Assembly (NCBI RefSeq): GCF_030503435.1
Contig: NZ_JAUKPO010000042.1
Location: 1-39,480 of the forward strand
Direction of reading: 5' to 3'
Source of the DNA: Rhodocytophaga aerolata
GTDB taxonomy: Bacteria > Bacteroidota > Bacteroidia > Cytophagales > 172606-1
DNA: 39,480 bases
Shown here: positions 29,809 through 39,292 of the stretch, piece after piece
How positions within the stretch are numbered: position 1 is the stretch's first letter
How the letters are laid out: each line of letters begins with the position of its first letter
Translations under genes and position numbers: made by a program
The notes under the pieces: generated by a model
What the model saw: the letters and a program-made list of their open reading frames with translations, nothing else
Told to the model about the DNA's origin: nothing
Database searches by the model: none

Positions 29809-31074
29809 TTAAATTTTACCTAGCATTACATGTTGTTGCTTAAGTTTTCTTTGTGTTTTCAGGAATTCTTCGCCTATTTTCTTCTGCAGTTTTGTTAATA
29901 AACTGCAAATGGTCAGAGAATCAAAATTTGGCTTAGTCATTAAAAAAGTTGTTGTTATTTGAAGCAAGGAGATCACTGTTCCATGGGCAGGGTCTGTAAA
30001 ACCGTAATTCGTTGCTCCTGCTAATAAAATACGCCTTTCGGTCGGTAAGGCTCCCAATTGAAAAGCTATTCCTTTAGCATTTCCATGTACGTTATAGCTG
30101 GCCATCTTATAATATGGCCGCCACTTTTCTAATCCTACATTCATTTCAATGTCTGTGAAATTGGGTTTCTTCATGCTGAGAGTATTTGCGGCCCATCCAT
30201 ACCCCTCTTTAAATTCATTACCATAACGGCTTAATACATTATTATAGGCAAACTGAATTTTATTAAGTTCTTCCTCAGTTAATGGCTCCTGGCCAAGTGC
30301 CACACAATGCTCTTGGTATTGATTAGCGGCTTTATATAATTCCACTATCTCATGTTCCAGATATTTTTCGGCAACCTTATCACCATGCTTGGCAACAAAC
30401 ATTGCGCTAACTGTAATTTCATGTAAAGTCCGCCATCTGGCATGGGCTCCGTCTGCGAAACCTGATTCTAATAAAACCAAAACTTCTGATGCAACTTGAC
30501 AGGCGCGGGCATGAAGTCTGGTTAGTACTTCAAAAACCAGATCATTTTCATTAGTAGCATTTTGATGATATTGCTCATTGAAGCTTACGCCCGCATCAAG
30601 AACAATTAGAATAAATTGCTCAAATAATTCAAAAGGCTCTTTCCAATAGTTCCATAACCTTTGTTCAAATCCCTTTCGATTCTGAATGTGCTCTTCCACT
30701 ACTGAATGAATGTATATTTTATTTAGAACAACATCTGCTGTTTTATCAATTATTGAAGGTAATTCTTCAGATAAAGATAATATGATTCCCTCTAAAGCTT
30801 CCTTAATATATTCATTATTAAACTCAAGAGTAATGTTATTGGTCAACTCCGTGACGGAGGCAATCTTTGATCCTAAGAGTTGTTCATCCTCCAGATCAAT
30901 ACTGATGCCATCTTCATCTGAGCTTTCAACATGGGAAATTATTTGATTGATTTGGCTCTCTTTTATCTTAATGCCCAAATCGCCGAATTTCTTAAGTAAT
31001 ATCTCCCTAATGAGTGCTCTTGCATCCAGATGTTCTTGCAAGACAGAATCGAACAGATTTTGTAGTATATTCAT
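29809..31074 (-). CDS. DUF5677 domain protein
   Basis: 421 residues. The N-terminal ~140 residues are acidic and helical ('SSDEDGISIDLEDEQLLGSK'). From about residue 185, 'VFEVLTRLHARACQVASEVL', 'SGFADGAHARWRTLHEITVS', 'KHGDKVAEKYLEHE' and, further on, 'YKMASYNVHGNAKGIAFQLG' match the all-helical DUF5677 family. Its H-x-R and R-x-L-H-E signatures look like a conserved helical core, perhaps HEPN-like. Biochemical function unknown; members are frequent on mobile elements and near defence genes. It leads a minus-strand row with the next gene and lies just inside repeat B. Confidence 0.7.
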   Translation of the reverse strand: MNILQNLFDSVLQEHLDARALIREILLKKFGDLGIKIKESQINQIISHVESSDEDGISIDLEDEQLLGSKIASVTELTNNITLEFNNEYIKEALEGIILSLSEELPSIIDKTADVVLNKIYIHSVVEEHIQNRKGFEQRLWNYWKEPFELFEQFILIVLDAGVSFNEQYHQNATNENDLVFEVLTRLHARACQVASEVLVLLESGFADGAHARWRTLHEITVSAMFVAKHGDKVAEKYLEHEIVELYKAANQYQEHCVALGQEPLTEEELNKIQFAYNNVLSRYGNEFKEGYGWAANTLSMKKPNFTDIEMNVGLEKWRPYYKMASYNVHGNAKGIAFQLGALPTERRILLAGATNYGFTDPAHGTVISLLQITTTFLMTKPNFDSLTICSLLTKLQKKIGEEFLKTQRKLKQQHVMLGKI

Positions 31075-31293
31075 TATTATATCATTCTAGAAATTAGAGG
31101 TTATCCGATTTAGTAGTGAATAAATAGCTTAAATAAGCCAATTTTTATGAAAGATGAGTACTTCACATTGATTAAATTTAGGCCATAATAGTTGCTACTG
31201 TTATACTCCCATTAGTCATAATTTCATTGATAGTATTCCTAAATTTTGCTGTAAGTGCCTGCTCAAACGTAATTATAGACTTTTTATAAATCT

Positions 31294-32250
31294 TTAGTTT
31301 AAGACTTTCCAAGCATCATTAATCGAAAAATTCTCCCCCCTTATCATTTTGTTATATGCATTTAACATAATTTGGAGTTCAATAGGCAAACTATCAAAGG
31401 TTTTCTGTGTACCGGGAAATACTTTTATATAGTCTGCAATGAATATACTAAGTAGGGCAAAACAGTATCTCATATTATTGGTTGTTTTAAATTTATAAGC
31501 TTCGTCATCTTTACCAAACATTTCAGCAAACTGGAACACAGAAACATTAGAAGGATGTGCATATAATGAAAAATAAGTATACATTTCTTCGAATAAAGGG
31601 TGTTTATTTGTTAATATATCACTTATTTGCTGCCAAGAAAGCGGCTTAACTTTATTATCTTCAAAGCAAATTTTATAGTCTTTATCTTGTATTTTACTAA
31701 GGATTATTTTTTGGCTTTTTTCATCAATCTGTAAAAACAAAGATGATTTTTTAATTTTTTCAACTAAACTTTCAATATTTAGTTTTTCTTCTTCATGCTT
31801 CTGTTGATTCTCTTTTTGAGTGGTTATTTTAGCAAATCTTTGGCGAAATTTTAAGCCTGCAATAACCCATAAGTAATACAAAATCTCTCGTTCATCCTTG
31901 GTCTGGGTTTTAATATAAATTAAATGGAACATACATACTGTTTCATATATATTTCTAACTAATGATGCTATTATTGTTGGATCAACAATGGAATTAATTC
32001 CTGTATTAAGCATTATAGATTCATAACCCACACCTTCAAGAAGTTTTCTCAAATGCATAGCTTTACTAAGCATCATTTGATTAACCATTTTAGCATCTCT
32101 AGTTGCATAAGAAAATACCGGTTCTTGATGGTGTACAATTGTTACTTTCAATAAGTATTCTATAAACATATCTAGGTGATTAATACAAACATCAATACTC
32201 GATGCATCCATCAAAGTGGTATATAGGAGTCTTAATTCTGATTTATTCAT
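31294..32250 (-). CDS. Helical protein of unknown function, distantly DUF5677-like
   Basis: 318 residues, cytosolic, predicted all-helical with an internal lysine/glutamate-rich segment ('KENQQKHEEEKLNIESLVEK') that could be a coiled coil. 'IIASLVRNIYETVCMFHLIY' and 'EMYTYFSLYAHPSNVSVFQF' recall the architecture 'arsl.E......Y..ls...H.s' of DUF5677-type proteins on the same strand. It may be a second, diverged member, but the match is weak. The gap to the neighbour (about 220 bases) has no gene. It faces the DUF2971 gene across a divergent promoter region. Confidence 0.55.
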   Translation of the reverse strand: MNKSELRLLYTTLMDASSIDVCINHLDMFIEYLLKVTIVHHQEPVFSYATRDAKMVNQMMLSKAMHLRKLLEGVGYESIMLNTGINSIVDPTIIASLVRNIYETVCMFHLIYIKTQTKDEREILYYLWVIAGLKFRQRFAKITTQKENQQKHEEEKLNIESLVEKIKKSSLFLQIDEKSQKIILSKIQDKDYKICFEDNKVKPLSWQQISDILTNKHPLFEEMYTYFSLYAHPSNVSVFQFAEMFGKDDEAYKFKTTNNMRYCFALLSIFIADYIKVFPGTQKTFDSLPIELQIMLNAYNKMIRGENFSINDAWKVLN

Positions 32251-32457
32251 TTTTCTAGTCTATTAAATAATTTGATATATCTTTCTTCAAATTTCTAATA
32301 TAACTGCGCAGTCTTTTTGCGCAGTTATATTTTTTTTGGTGGTGATTATTTTATTTATGGACTGACTTTGATAAAATTATTCACATTGATAATTTAAAAA
32401 GTGTTCTATTTTTATTTACTTATCGATTTAAAATAAACAGTGGTTAAACTCACTCCT

Positions 32458-33177
32458 ATGATAGGTCTTCATGATCAGTGCAAGATTACAAAAGATGATA
32501 GCAAGAAGATTTGGAGGTATATGGATTTTGAATGGTTTGCTGACATGTTAGAGTCTGAAACTCTCTATTTTAGAAGAACTGATTTGTTTTCAGACATTTT
32601 TGAAGGCTCTTTGCCAGTTAAAACTATAAAAAAAAGAGAAGCACACTTCCATGAAGATAGTAGAAGGAATACGGTTACACGTGAAACCAAGAAAGAAAGG
32701 GTGATCTGCTGCTGGCATATGAACGACCAGGAATCAGCAGCTATGTGGAACCTATACATAAAAGGAAGAGAGGGTATAGTAATTCAATATACTATAGAAA
32801 GATTAAAAGCAGCACTTGGCCAGAGTAAAGAAACAGTTTGGTTAGGTGAAGTTGAATATATTGACTATGAAGAGGCTGAAATTACTCACACGAATGGATT
32901 GACTCCTTATTTACATAAAAGAAAAAGTTTTAAGCATGAAGAAGAATTAAGAGCAATTATTTGGAATAAAAGCCCTGAGAATAAAATCTTAAAGCTGGAT
33001 TTTTCTCCTGGAGGTTATAAACTGTTTATATCAATTAATACCCTTGTTGAAAATGTTTTTGTTTCTCCAAATTCACACAAATGGTATGTGGATTGGGTTA
33101 ATTTTTACATTCAAAAACATAAAAAATATCAATTTAAAGCCATTAATTCCTATATGGATAATGAACCGCTTTTTTAG
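32458..33177 (+). CDS. DUF2971 domain protein
   Basis: 239 residues from the ATG at 32458; a GTG at 32440 would add six residues. 'IWRYMDFEWFADMLESETLY', 'FRRTDLFSDIFEGSLP', 'CWHMNDQESAAMWNLYIKGR', 'GIVIQYTIERLK', 'HEEELRAIIW' and 'VFVSPNSHKWYVDWV' are the conserved blocks of DUF2971. The fold and biochemical activity are not established in what I know. The family is common on plasmids and prophages and often sits next to defence genes. Convergent with the large nuclease-STAND gene (about 70 bases between their ends). Confidence 0.82.
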   Translation: MIGLHDQCKITKDDSKKIWRYMDFEWFADMLESETLYFRRTDLFSDIFEGSLPVKTIKKREAHFHEDSRRNTVTRETKKERVICCWHMNDQESAAMWNLYIKGREGIVIQYTIERLKAALGQSKETVWLGEVEYIDYEEAEITHTNGLTPYLHKRKSFKHEEELRAIIWNKSPENKILKLDFSPGGYKLFISINTLVENVFVSPNSHKWYVDWVNFYIQKHKKYQFKAINSYMDNEPLF

Positions 33178-33246
33178 AGTAAGGAACAGCAAAGCTTTAG
33201 GCTTCAGCTAATAACAAAAAGCGATGTTTAGTACCTACCTGGCTGT

Positions 33247-36200
33247 TTAAACTTGTGCTAAAACCGCATTCAATTCTGCTCGGCAATCAGGTCTAGCTAG
33301 AAGTTTATCCAATAAGTTAAGAGCTGCTTGGCTTTCAGGTGAGTCAGAGGTATGATGGGATAAGCTAGTGTAGATTTCAATCAATATTTCAAGTCCTCTT
33401 TGGGCTCCTACGTAATTGCGTTTAGGGGGAATCTGTGAGAAAAGAGCATCAAGTATGGTTATACATTCTCTTGCATGGCTCCTGATATTTTGGGCAAGGT
33501 ACTCTAAAATATAATGATCATGGTCAAATTTTGAAGCACATGCCTCCAGATAAGAAATTAGTAGGGGAGCCATCCTGCCAAAAGTGTCAGATGGCAAGTG
33601 AAGGAATACAAAATTATAGGCTCTCCGGAGCTTTTCTGTAGGCTGTAGTGTGAGAAATAAAGCAAATGCATTGAAGAATACGCCTTTATCTGGCCAAACA
33701 TCGTAACCCTTTATTAATTGTTCAAGTGAAGTAGCTTTCAGCTCGGGTTCAATCTCCCATAGCTCTTTTAATAATTCAATGGCACCTGCTTTATCATGTC
33801 CCCACAAAACCGTAAGAATTTTAGTCATTGGCTCATAGGCTTTTTTCTCTCCCATAGCACAACGAAATAGTTTTGAAAAGGTATTATAATCTCGCCAGAC
33901 TAGGTATTGAAGCGACCAGAGGCCAGGTTCTATAAGCTCATAGTCTTCTCCTATTAAGTCTACAAATAGATTTACCGTTTCTTGGGGTGGGATTTCTGTA
34001 TTCAAAAGCATGGCTAGGTGATGCACAGCACCGGCTCGAACATAAAGTGATCCTTTCAAAGCTACTAATCGCAGGGTATCTACTACTTCCGGAATTACTT
34101 CTTTAGGCAAATTTTCCCTTAGTAGATTATACACTGCATAACCACCTGTCGAACTTAGTGCGTCCATCAATATATCTTTTTTTTCACCTGAGATAGTAGA
34201 TACTGAATCAAGATTGGCCCCAATTATCTTGAGCTCTGCCCGAATATCTTCAGGATCGGCTTTCTGCAGATTGCCATTTAAGTCCACACGGGTATTTCGG
34301 CATATTCGCCGAAGGTCGCCATCTGTCAACAAGCCCAGCTGGTGTGCTTCTTCAAGAAGTGGGCTAGCTAATAGAGGATTTGCATCATAAAGAATAGATA
34401 CGAGTGTAGCTACAGATTCATCCTGGTGTTTAATAAGGTATTGCACTAGTGGCTGCCATTGGGAAGGATTATCCTTTATTAATCTTGTAAGGTGATGCAA
34501 TAAACCCTCATATGTACCTTCCTCACTCATAAATTGGCGTTCTTTTACCCGATACTTACGCAGCGCCTTTAGCCAATTTTTAGCTGGTATTACATCTATT
34601 TTCCAATGTTGAGCTGGAGAAGGGTAACCGCTAGTAACTTTTACTCCTGAGTGAGGAACACTATTTGGTATATAGCCCCATTTACGTAAAAGTTCCTTAT
34701 ATAACTGCAGCAATTCAGGGAAATGAGAAAGTCTTTCCGGACTCAGAGCAAGTAAGTAATGTAAGGTTGCTCTACCGAATCTGGTATAAAACTTACTGTG
34801 ACCTTCGTATTTATATACCTCCTCATCAACTAATGTGATTCTGCTGGTTAAAGCCTTGGCTAACGACTGCTTTTGATCTAGAGAAGCAGCATCCCATATT
34901 ACCGGGAAAATCGTAAGGCAATAATAACTAAAACTATGGTCAGTTGCTTCAGCCAGCCAACCAGGTTTCAAAAACAATTTGAAAACGGCATCTGTAAAAT
35001 GGGCAGGTTTTGCGGCTATTGTTACTAAAGAAATATTAATTAATAGATTGACGCGGCTATGTAGCCATTTTTTTACAGTTCTGCGATCTGGTGCAGTGAG
35101 ATAATTAGTGGGGTCAACCAAATATTTCTGAGCATAAAATTGTACTGCATCTGTTGTATCCCGTAGTGTCTCCTCCTTCTCTGGAAAATCTTGCTCTAAG
35201 GAATAAGGTGCGGGTAAAAGTAGATATTTACTCTTCTTATTTTTATAGTATGGGTCTCTATAATTATTGGCTTGCCTTATCCAAGTGCGAAGTAACTTGC
35301 TACATATATTAAAGCAGATATCAGGAGCCGCTCTATAAAGTGCCTTAAAAATCTCTGTTTGTTGGTGATTTTCATGTTGGCTATTTCGGCTACATACCTT
35401 TGTCCATTCTTTTAACTGCTCATACATTTTGGAAGCTACCCATTGGGGCAAATCTTTTACAGCCTCCTGCAAAATATGCCAAAAGATAAACTGCTGGTTT
35501 GGAGTAACAAAGGATTCAAACAGCTTCTCAAAGAGTGGAATGAATAAGGGATGCTTAAAAGCTTTAAGCCTAAACAGTATATAAGCTATCCATTCCCGCT
35601 TATGTGTATTTTCAGGCAGTGCATCAACCTGTTCTATAGCTAGGCTAGGTGCGTAGTTAACAAGTCTCCAAAAGAGAGTTCGACCATCAGGTGTATCATC
35701 TAATGCCCCCACCTCTGGTATCAATTGTCTAAAAATTCGAGGCGAAGTCAGCCATTCCAACCATGGCCGGGCATTTACAGCTTCCAAGAAAGCAAGCCGC
35801 AGCGCATCATTTCTTAAAATGTAGTCTTCCACAACAGAAAACTCCTCAGTTAGTGGATTGGATTGCGATGCTATTTGTTGAGTTAGCAGCAGCCTAATAT
35901 GGAATCGACAGTGGATTGAGCCAAGCAATTGCCCAAGTGACAAAATATACTCCGAAGCATTGACACCCCTTAAATAAGTGAGCACTTGCTGAATGAGGGA
36001 CCGCTGAAACAGTCCCTGACCAGAACTTAGTACAAAATCAGCTAGGGACTTGTCAGATACTGCAAAATGGCGAGCAAACAAATATTCGTAGAAGGATTGG
36101 TGGAAGAATGCTATTTGTTGATCCAAAGGGCCCGTCACCACGAGAGCCCCACGACTACACAGATACTCAAAAACCTCTTCATCCTGATCCTGGTATTTAA

Positions 36201-37854
36201 ATCTAGGAAGTGTCAAAGTTTGACCATTGTACATGGCCACAGCTAGGTTAGTTAAGTAATCCTTGACCCGTTTTGGTTCAAGATTAGCAGGCAGCCGGTT
36301 ACGGCGAACTAAATAATTGCTAAATAAACGCTCATACAACCCCTGTAAACTTGAAATAGGCATTCCCCCACGATCTTCCTCATCTAATGCACAGTATAAA
36401 GCCAGATGCAGGGGAACACGTAGTAGTTCTTTTAGCACAGGAGAAATACCTTTTAGATTTGGCGCAATATGGGTAGCTTGTAGCGCTTCTTCTACTTGTG
36501 CAAGACTAAGCAATGGAACCTCAATCCGTTGCGCTTGCCGGAAAGAGGCTAAATCTGGATCATGTTCTAAGTCGAAGGTACGGCAAGACAGAATGATTCG
36601 GATATGTGTTAAATTGTAAAGCTCAGAAAGGAGTTCAGTATAACTGTTTAGATGCCCACGCTCCGCTGACAAACACATAGACAAAGCATCCAGTTGGTCA
36701 ATGATAACCACCGATGGCCTTTCGGGAGAAGCCACTGTAGCCAAAGCCTGCAGCAAGGGATGATGCAAGCCAGCAAGCCTGATCTCCCTTAGCAACTCTC
36801 CTTTGGTGCTACCTTTCACTCGGTCGGCTTTTAAGCCTAATACCGGAATATCTTTATTCTGTAAGGCAAGGCAGAGAGAACGAGTTAACACTGTCTTACC
36901 TACTCCGGCTCCCCCAATTAAAATTTTGCTTTTTTGGCTGGCTGCTGAATCGCCAGTTTGGGGCACAGGCAATGGGTTTAATATCCAAGCTAGCAATTCA
37001 TCTATTTCCGGACGGGTGATATGATGGGGGCTTAGGAGACCAATAGTAGCATACTCGCTAGTAAGAGATGAACTAGCTTGCTGCAATTGAGATAATACTT
37101 CATTAATAGCAGGAGGTACAATGAGCGGATAGCCTTCTTCTTGTAATTTGCGTCGAATAGAGTCAGGAGTGATTATTTGTTGAGTAGCTCCAGCTCTTAA
37201 AGCGAGCGCATGTAGACTTTTCTTAACTGCACTGGCATTAACAACATGTGGCTGCAACCGTAATATCAGGTTTTCTGTGATCGATATAGCTGGCAAACAA
37301 TAAAATTCAATTTGATGAATAAATCGAAGTATATATGTGCGGGATAAAGCAGCATTTTCAAATGTTTTTTGTAGATATATTTCTATTTCCTTAAAAACCT
37401 GATAGGGTTTTGCTCCCAAATCATCTTTTAAACTGTCAAGTTTAGAAGTATTAACTCTTTCCACACAGTCCTCCAAGTCTCGATCCATGGGAGACTGGGA
37501 AACCAGTATCAGTCGGGCGGTTGCATCCTGCTGGTGCTGGTTAAAAAAGTCTCTTAATACTTCACGAGCAATCAATTGCTTAACATCCCAACTGCCTTTT
37601 CCGTCTCGATATTTTAAGCTGATATATTCTGTTGGTTCACTGAGGTGGACAATGACTAAGTCATCTACGGCAGGTTGTTGCGGCATCAAAGGTGCAGACT
37701 GACCATCAATAGGTATAGGTAGTTCGGTGTGGTGAGCCTCCGGTCGTAAAGAGATGATATCATCTTCAGTAATAGCTTCTGCAAAACGTGAAGCAGTGTA
37801 TAATGCTTGGTATTCTACCCCTGATAACGTTGCTGAACCTCCTTTGCGTGACAT
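33247..37854 (-). CDS. Nuclease-STAND NTPase, Avs-like antiviral protein
   Basis: 1535 residues. Residues 1-130 resemble the Cap4/DUF4297-type PD-(D/E)xK nuclease: 'GGSATLSGVEYQALYTASRF', then Glu39, Asp64/65 in 'AVDDLVIVH' and Lys81 in 'YISLKYRDGKGSWDV'. A STAND/NACHT ATPase follows: Walker A 'GGAGVGKT' (314-321), Walker B 'SVVIIDQLDAL' (381-391), 'IRIILSCRTFDLEHD' (sensor region) and the NACHT-helical hallmark 'FFHQSFYEYLFARHF' (about 590). The remaining ~900 residues are helical repeats, the probable sensor. This is the architecture of Avs proteins, which bind phage terminase or portal proteins and then cleave DNA. It is likely solitary, with no partner gene required. Assigning a particular Avs type needs homology search. 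Confidence 0.82.
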   Translation of the reverse strand: MSRKGGSATLSGVEYQALYTASRFAEAITEDDIISLRPEAHHTELPIPIDGQSAPLMPQQPAVDDLVIVHLSEPTEYISLKYRDGKGSWDVKQLIAREVLRDFFNQHQQDATARLILVSQSPMDRDLEDCVERVNTSKLDSLKDDLGAKPYQVFKEIEIYLQKTFENAALSRTYILRFIHQIEFYCLPAISITENLILRLQPHVVNASAVKKSLHALALRAGATQQIITPDSIRRKLQEEGYPLIVPPAINEVLSQLQQASSSLTSEYATIGLLSPHHITRPEIDELLAWILNPLPVPQTGDSAASQKSKILIGGAGVGKTVLTRSLCLALQNKDIPVLGLKADRVKGSTKGELLREIRLAGLHHPLLQALATVASPERPSVVIIDQLDALSMCLSAERGHLNSYTELLSELYNLTHIRIILSCRTFDLEHDPDLASFRQAQRIEVPLLSLAQVEEALQATHIAPNLKGISPVLKELLRVPLHLALYCALDEEDRGGMPISSLQGLYERLFSNYLVRRNRLPANLEPKRVKDYLTNLAVAMYNGQTLTLPRFKYQDQDEEVFEYLCSRGALVVTGPLDQQIAFFHQSFYEYLFARHFAVSDKSLADFVLSSGQGLFQRSLIQQVLTYLRGVNASEYILSLGQLLGSIHCRFHIRLLLTQQIASQSNPLTEEFSVVEDYILRNDALRLAFLEAVNARPWLEWLTSPRIFRQLIPEVGALDDTPDGRTLFWRLVNYAPSLAIEQVDALPENTHKREWIAYILFRLKAFKHPLFIPLFEKLFESFVTPNQQFIFWHILQEAVKDLPQWVASKMYEQLKEWTKVCSRNSQHENHQQTEIFKALYRAAPDICFNICSKLLRTWIRQANNYRDPYYKNKKSKYLLLPAPYSLEQDFPEKEETLRDTTDAVQFYAQKYLVDPTNYLTAPDRRTVKKWLHSRVNLLINISLVTIAAKPAHFTDAVFKLFLKPGWLAEATDHSFSYYCLTIFPVIWDAASLDQKQSLAKALTSRITLVDEEVYKYEGHSKFYTRFGRATLHYLLALSPERLSHFPELLQLYKELLRKWGYIPNSVPHSGVKVTSGYPSPAQHWKIDVIPAKNWLKALRKYRVKERQFMSEEGTYEGLLHHLTRLIKDNPSQWQPLVQYLIKHQDESVATLVSILYDANPLLASPLLEEAHQLGLLTDGDLRRICRNTRVDLNGNLQKADPEDIRAELKIIGANLDSVSTISGEKKDILMDALSSTGGYAVYNLLRENLPKEVIPEVVDTLRLVALKGSLYVRAGAVHHLAMLLNTEIPPQETVNLFVDLIGEDYELIEPGLWSLQYLVWRDYNTFSKLFRCAMGEKKAYEPMTKILTVLWGHDKAGAIELLKELWEIEPELKATSLEQLIKGYDVWPDKGVFFNAFALFLTLQPTEKLRRAYNFVFLHLPSDTFGRMAPLLISYLEACASKFDHDHYILEYLAQNIRSHARECITILDALFSQIPPKRNYVGAQRGLEILIEIYTSLSHHTSDSPESQAALNLLDKLLARPDCRAELNAVLAQV

Positions 37855-37882
37855 GATGAATAGGCAGAAAATTTTATAGGTT

Positions 37883-37944
37883 GTTGTAGATATAAGCTCT
37901 ACAACCTTTGATTCTTAACAGCTCCATCACTTTGTTAAGCTGTT
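37883..37944 (-). terminator. Two hairpins between parE and the STAND gene
   Basis: GTTGTAGA (37883-37890) / TCTACAAC (37898-37905) and AACAGCT (37917-37923) / AGCTGTT (37938-37944). Possible terminator of the toxin-antitoxin operon. Confidence 0.4.
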
Positions 37945-37980
37945 GCCCACTAAAGTGGCCTTGCAAATCGTACATGTCTT

Positions 37981-38280
37981 TTATTGCCCTAATATAGTAT
38001 CAATATCCCTGCTCTGATGAAGCACTCGCCGTACCACAATATAGTTTTGAGCAATGCTATCATAAAAAATGGTGTAGGGATTGACCGGAAAGCTTCGTAA
38101 GCCTGATTTTAGCTCGGGACGTAACCTTCCCATCGCAGGGTTCAGGGCTAGACTCTGGCATTGCTGCTCAATTTTGTCAATCATTTGATCAGCCTGCTTA
38201 TCACTAGAGTTATCTGACATATATAGCCAAATTGCTATCAGGTCTTCTGCCGCTGCCTGACTAAGTTCGTACTTGGCCAT
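37981..38280 (-). CDS. parE: ParE/RelE-type toxin
   Basis: 99 residues. 'LSQAAAEDLIAIWLYMSDNS' opens the ParE fold; 'LALNPAMGRLRPELKSGLRS' and 'FPVNPYTIFYDSIAQNYIVV', 'RRVLHQSRDIDTIL' form the beta-sheet and C-terminal motif that distinguish ParE (gyrase poison) from mRNA-cutting RelE. Its start overlaps the antitoxin's stop by one base. It stabilises the island or plasmid by post-segregational killing. Confidence 0.92.
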   Translation of the reverse strand: MAKYELSQAAAEDLIAIWLYMSDNSSDKQADQMIDKIEQQCQSLALNPAMGRLRPELKSGLRSFPVNPYTIFYDSIAQNYIVVRRVLHQSRDIDTILGQ

Positions 38281-38528
38281 TACTGCAGGTTCTGATCAGC
38301 TCTATTTTGCTTAAGGGCACGTGCTTTCTTTTTGATTGATGCCCCATCAAAGGGTTTAAGTTCACCGAAATATCCTTTCTCTATTTCCAGTTGTAATTGG
38401 GCTAATTTTTCCTGCTGTTCGAGAGCTCGCAAACCGGCCCTGACTACTTCACTTGCATTGTTATAGCGGCCTGAAGTAATCTTGTCATTGATATATTCTT
38501 CAAAATGTTTGGTTAGATGTATGTTCAT
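38280..38528 (-). CDS. parD: ParD-type antitoxin
   Basis: 82 residues. The ribbon-helix-helix N-terminus 'MNIHLTKHFEEYINDKITSG' with 'RYNNASEVVRAGLRALEQQE' is diagnostic of ParD (CopG-like); the charged C-terminal half ('FDGASIKKKARALKQNR') wraps ParE. First gene of the operon; a 12-bp inverted repeat lies 42 bases upstream as probable operator. Confidence 0.93.
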   Translation of the reverse strand: MNIHLTKHFEEYINDKITSGRYNNASEVVRAGLRALEQQEKLAQLQLEIEKGYFGELKPFDGASIKKKARALKQNRADQNLQ

Positions 38529-38569
38529 AACAGTTGTAATTTACAATACAAAAATAGGAAAAGGTCTGG

Positions 38570-38606
38570 TATATGTCAATATTTGACAGGCAATTATTGA
38601 CATATA
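38570..38606. promoter_or_regulatory. Likely ParD operator
   Basis: TATATGTCAATA (38570-38581) is exactly complementary to TATTGACATATA (38595-38606) across a 13-base spacer, upstream of parD. RHH antitoxins bind such inverted sites to repress their operon. Confidence 0.6.
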
Positions 38607-38675
38607 TGTATAAAGAATTGCAATCTTTACATTATTGAGAGGATGGATGAGTTAACATATAAATTGAAATCACTT

Positions 38676-39281
38676 CTAATTTTCTCTAGTGGCTTTGCTA
38701 AACTCCTTTACTTCAACTCCTGCAAAACGCAAGATTTTATACAAAGTTCTACGACTACCAATCCCAAAATACTGCATGATCTGCGTAGTAGATTGCTTAT
38801 TCAATTCATACAGTTCTCCTACAGCATTAGCTATCTTTTGATATTTAGGAGCGAGTCCTTGTGGCCTTCCTCCTTTCCGACCACGGGCTCTAGCCGCTTG
38901 CAAGCCTGCCTTGGTCCGCTGTATAATCACATTGCGTTCATGTTCTGCTAAGGCACAAAAGATCTGAAACACCAGCACTCCACTTGGGGAAGTAGTATCA
39001 ATGGGATCATTGAGCGAGATAAGATTTATCCCTTTCTTAGAAAGCATCTCTACAAGTTCCAGCAGACCTTTGGTTGAACGGCCTAGCCGATCCAGCTTCC
39101 AAATGACAATCGTGTCTCCTTCCCTTACATAACTCATCAGTTTTTCAAATTCTGGTTTATGTGCTTTCATCCCCGATACCTTATCAGTATAGATCTTCGA
39201 GCACCCATGTTTTTCTAAGGCATCTAGTTGCAGATCTAGAATTTGTTCTTGGGTGGACACCCGGGCATAACCTACCTTCAT
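38676..39281 (-). CDS. Tn3-type serine resolvase
   Basis: 201 residues. 'MKVGYARVSTQEQ' carries catalytic Ser9; 'IVIWKLDRLGRSTKGLLEL' and 'FQIFCALAEHERNVIIQRTK' are the Tn3/Hin-family signatures. 'GRKGGRPQGLAPKYQKIANA' and 'YELNKQSTTQIMQYFGIGSR' form the hinge and helix-turn-helix. Closest in layout to plasmid and transposon resolvases of about 185-205 residues, and distinct from the two recombinases at 10.6-12.3 kb. The repeat copy at 39293-39364 starts 11 bases upstream of its ATG, where a res site is expected. Probably resolves co-integrates or inverts DNA at that site. Confidence 0.92.
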   Translation of the reverse strand: MKVGYARVSTQEQILDLQLDALEKHGCSKIYTDKVSGMKAHKPEFEKLMSYVREGDTIVIWKLDRLGRSTKGLLELVEMLSKKGINLISLNDPIDTTSPSGVLVFQIFCALAEHERNVIIQRTKAGLQAARARGRKGGRPQGLAPKYQKIANAVGELYELNKQSTTQIMQYFGIGSRRTLYKILRFAGVEVKEFSKATREN

Positions 39282-39292
39282 GTATTATCATA

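Noticed and set aside
36317-37702. Plus-strand ORFs opposite the STAND gene
   Set aside because: They are antisense to a protein with clear Walker and nuclease motifs and show no motifs of their own.
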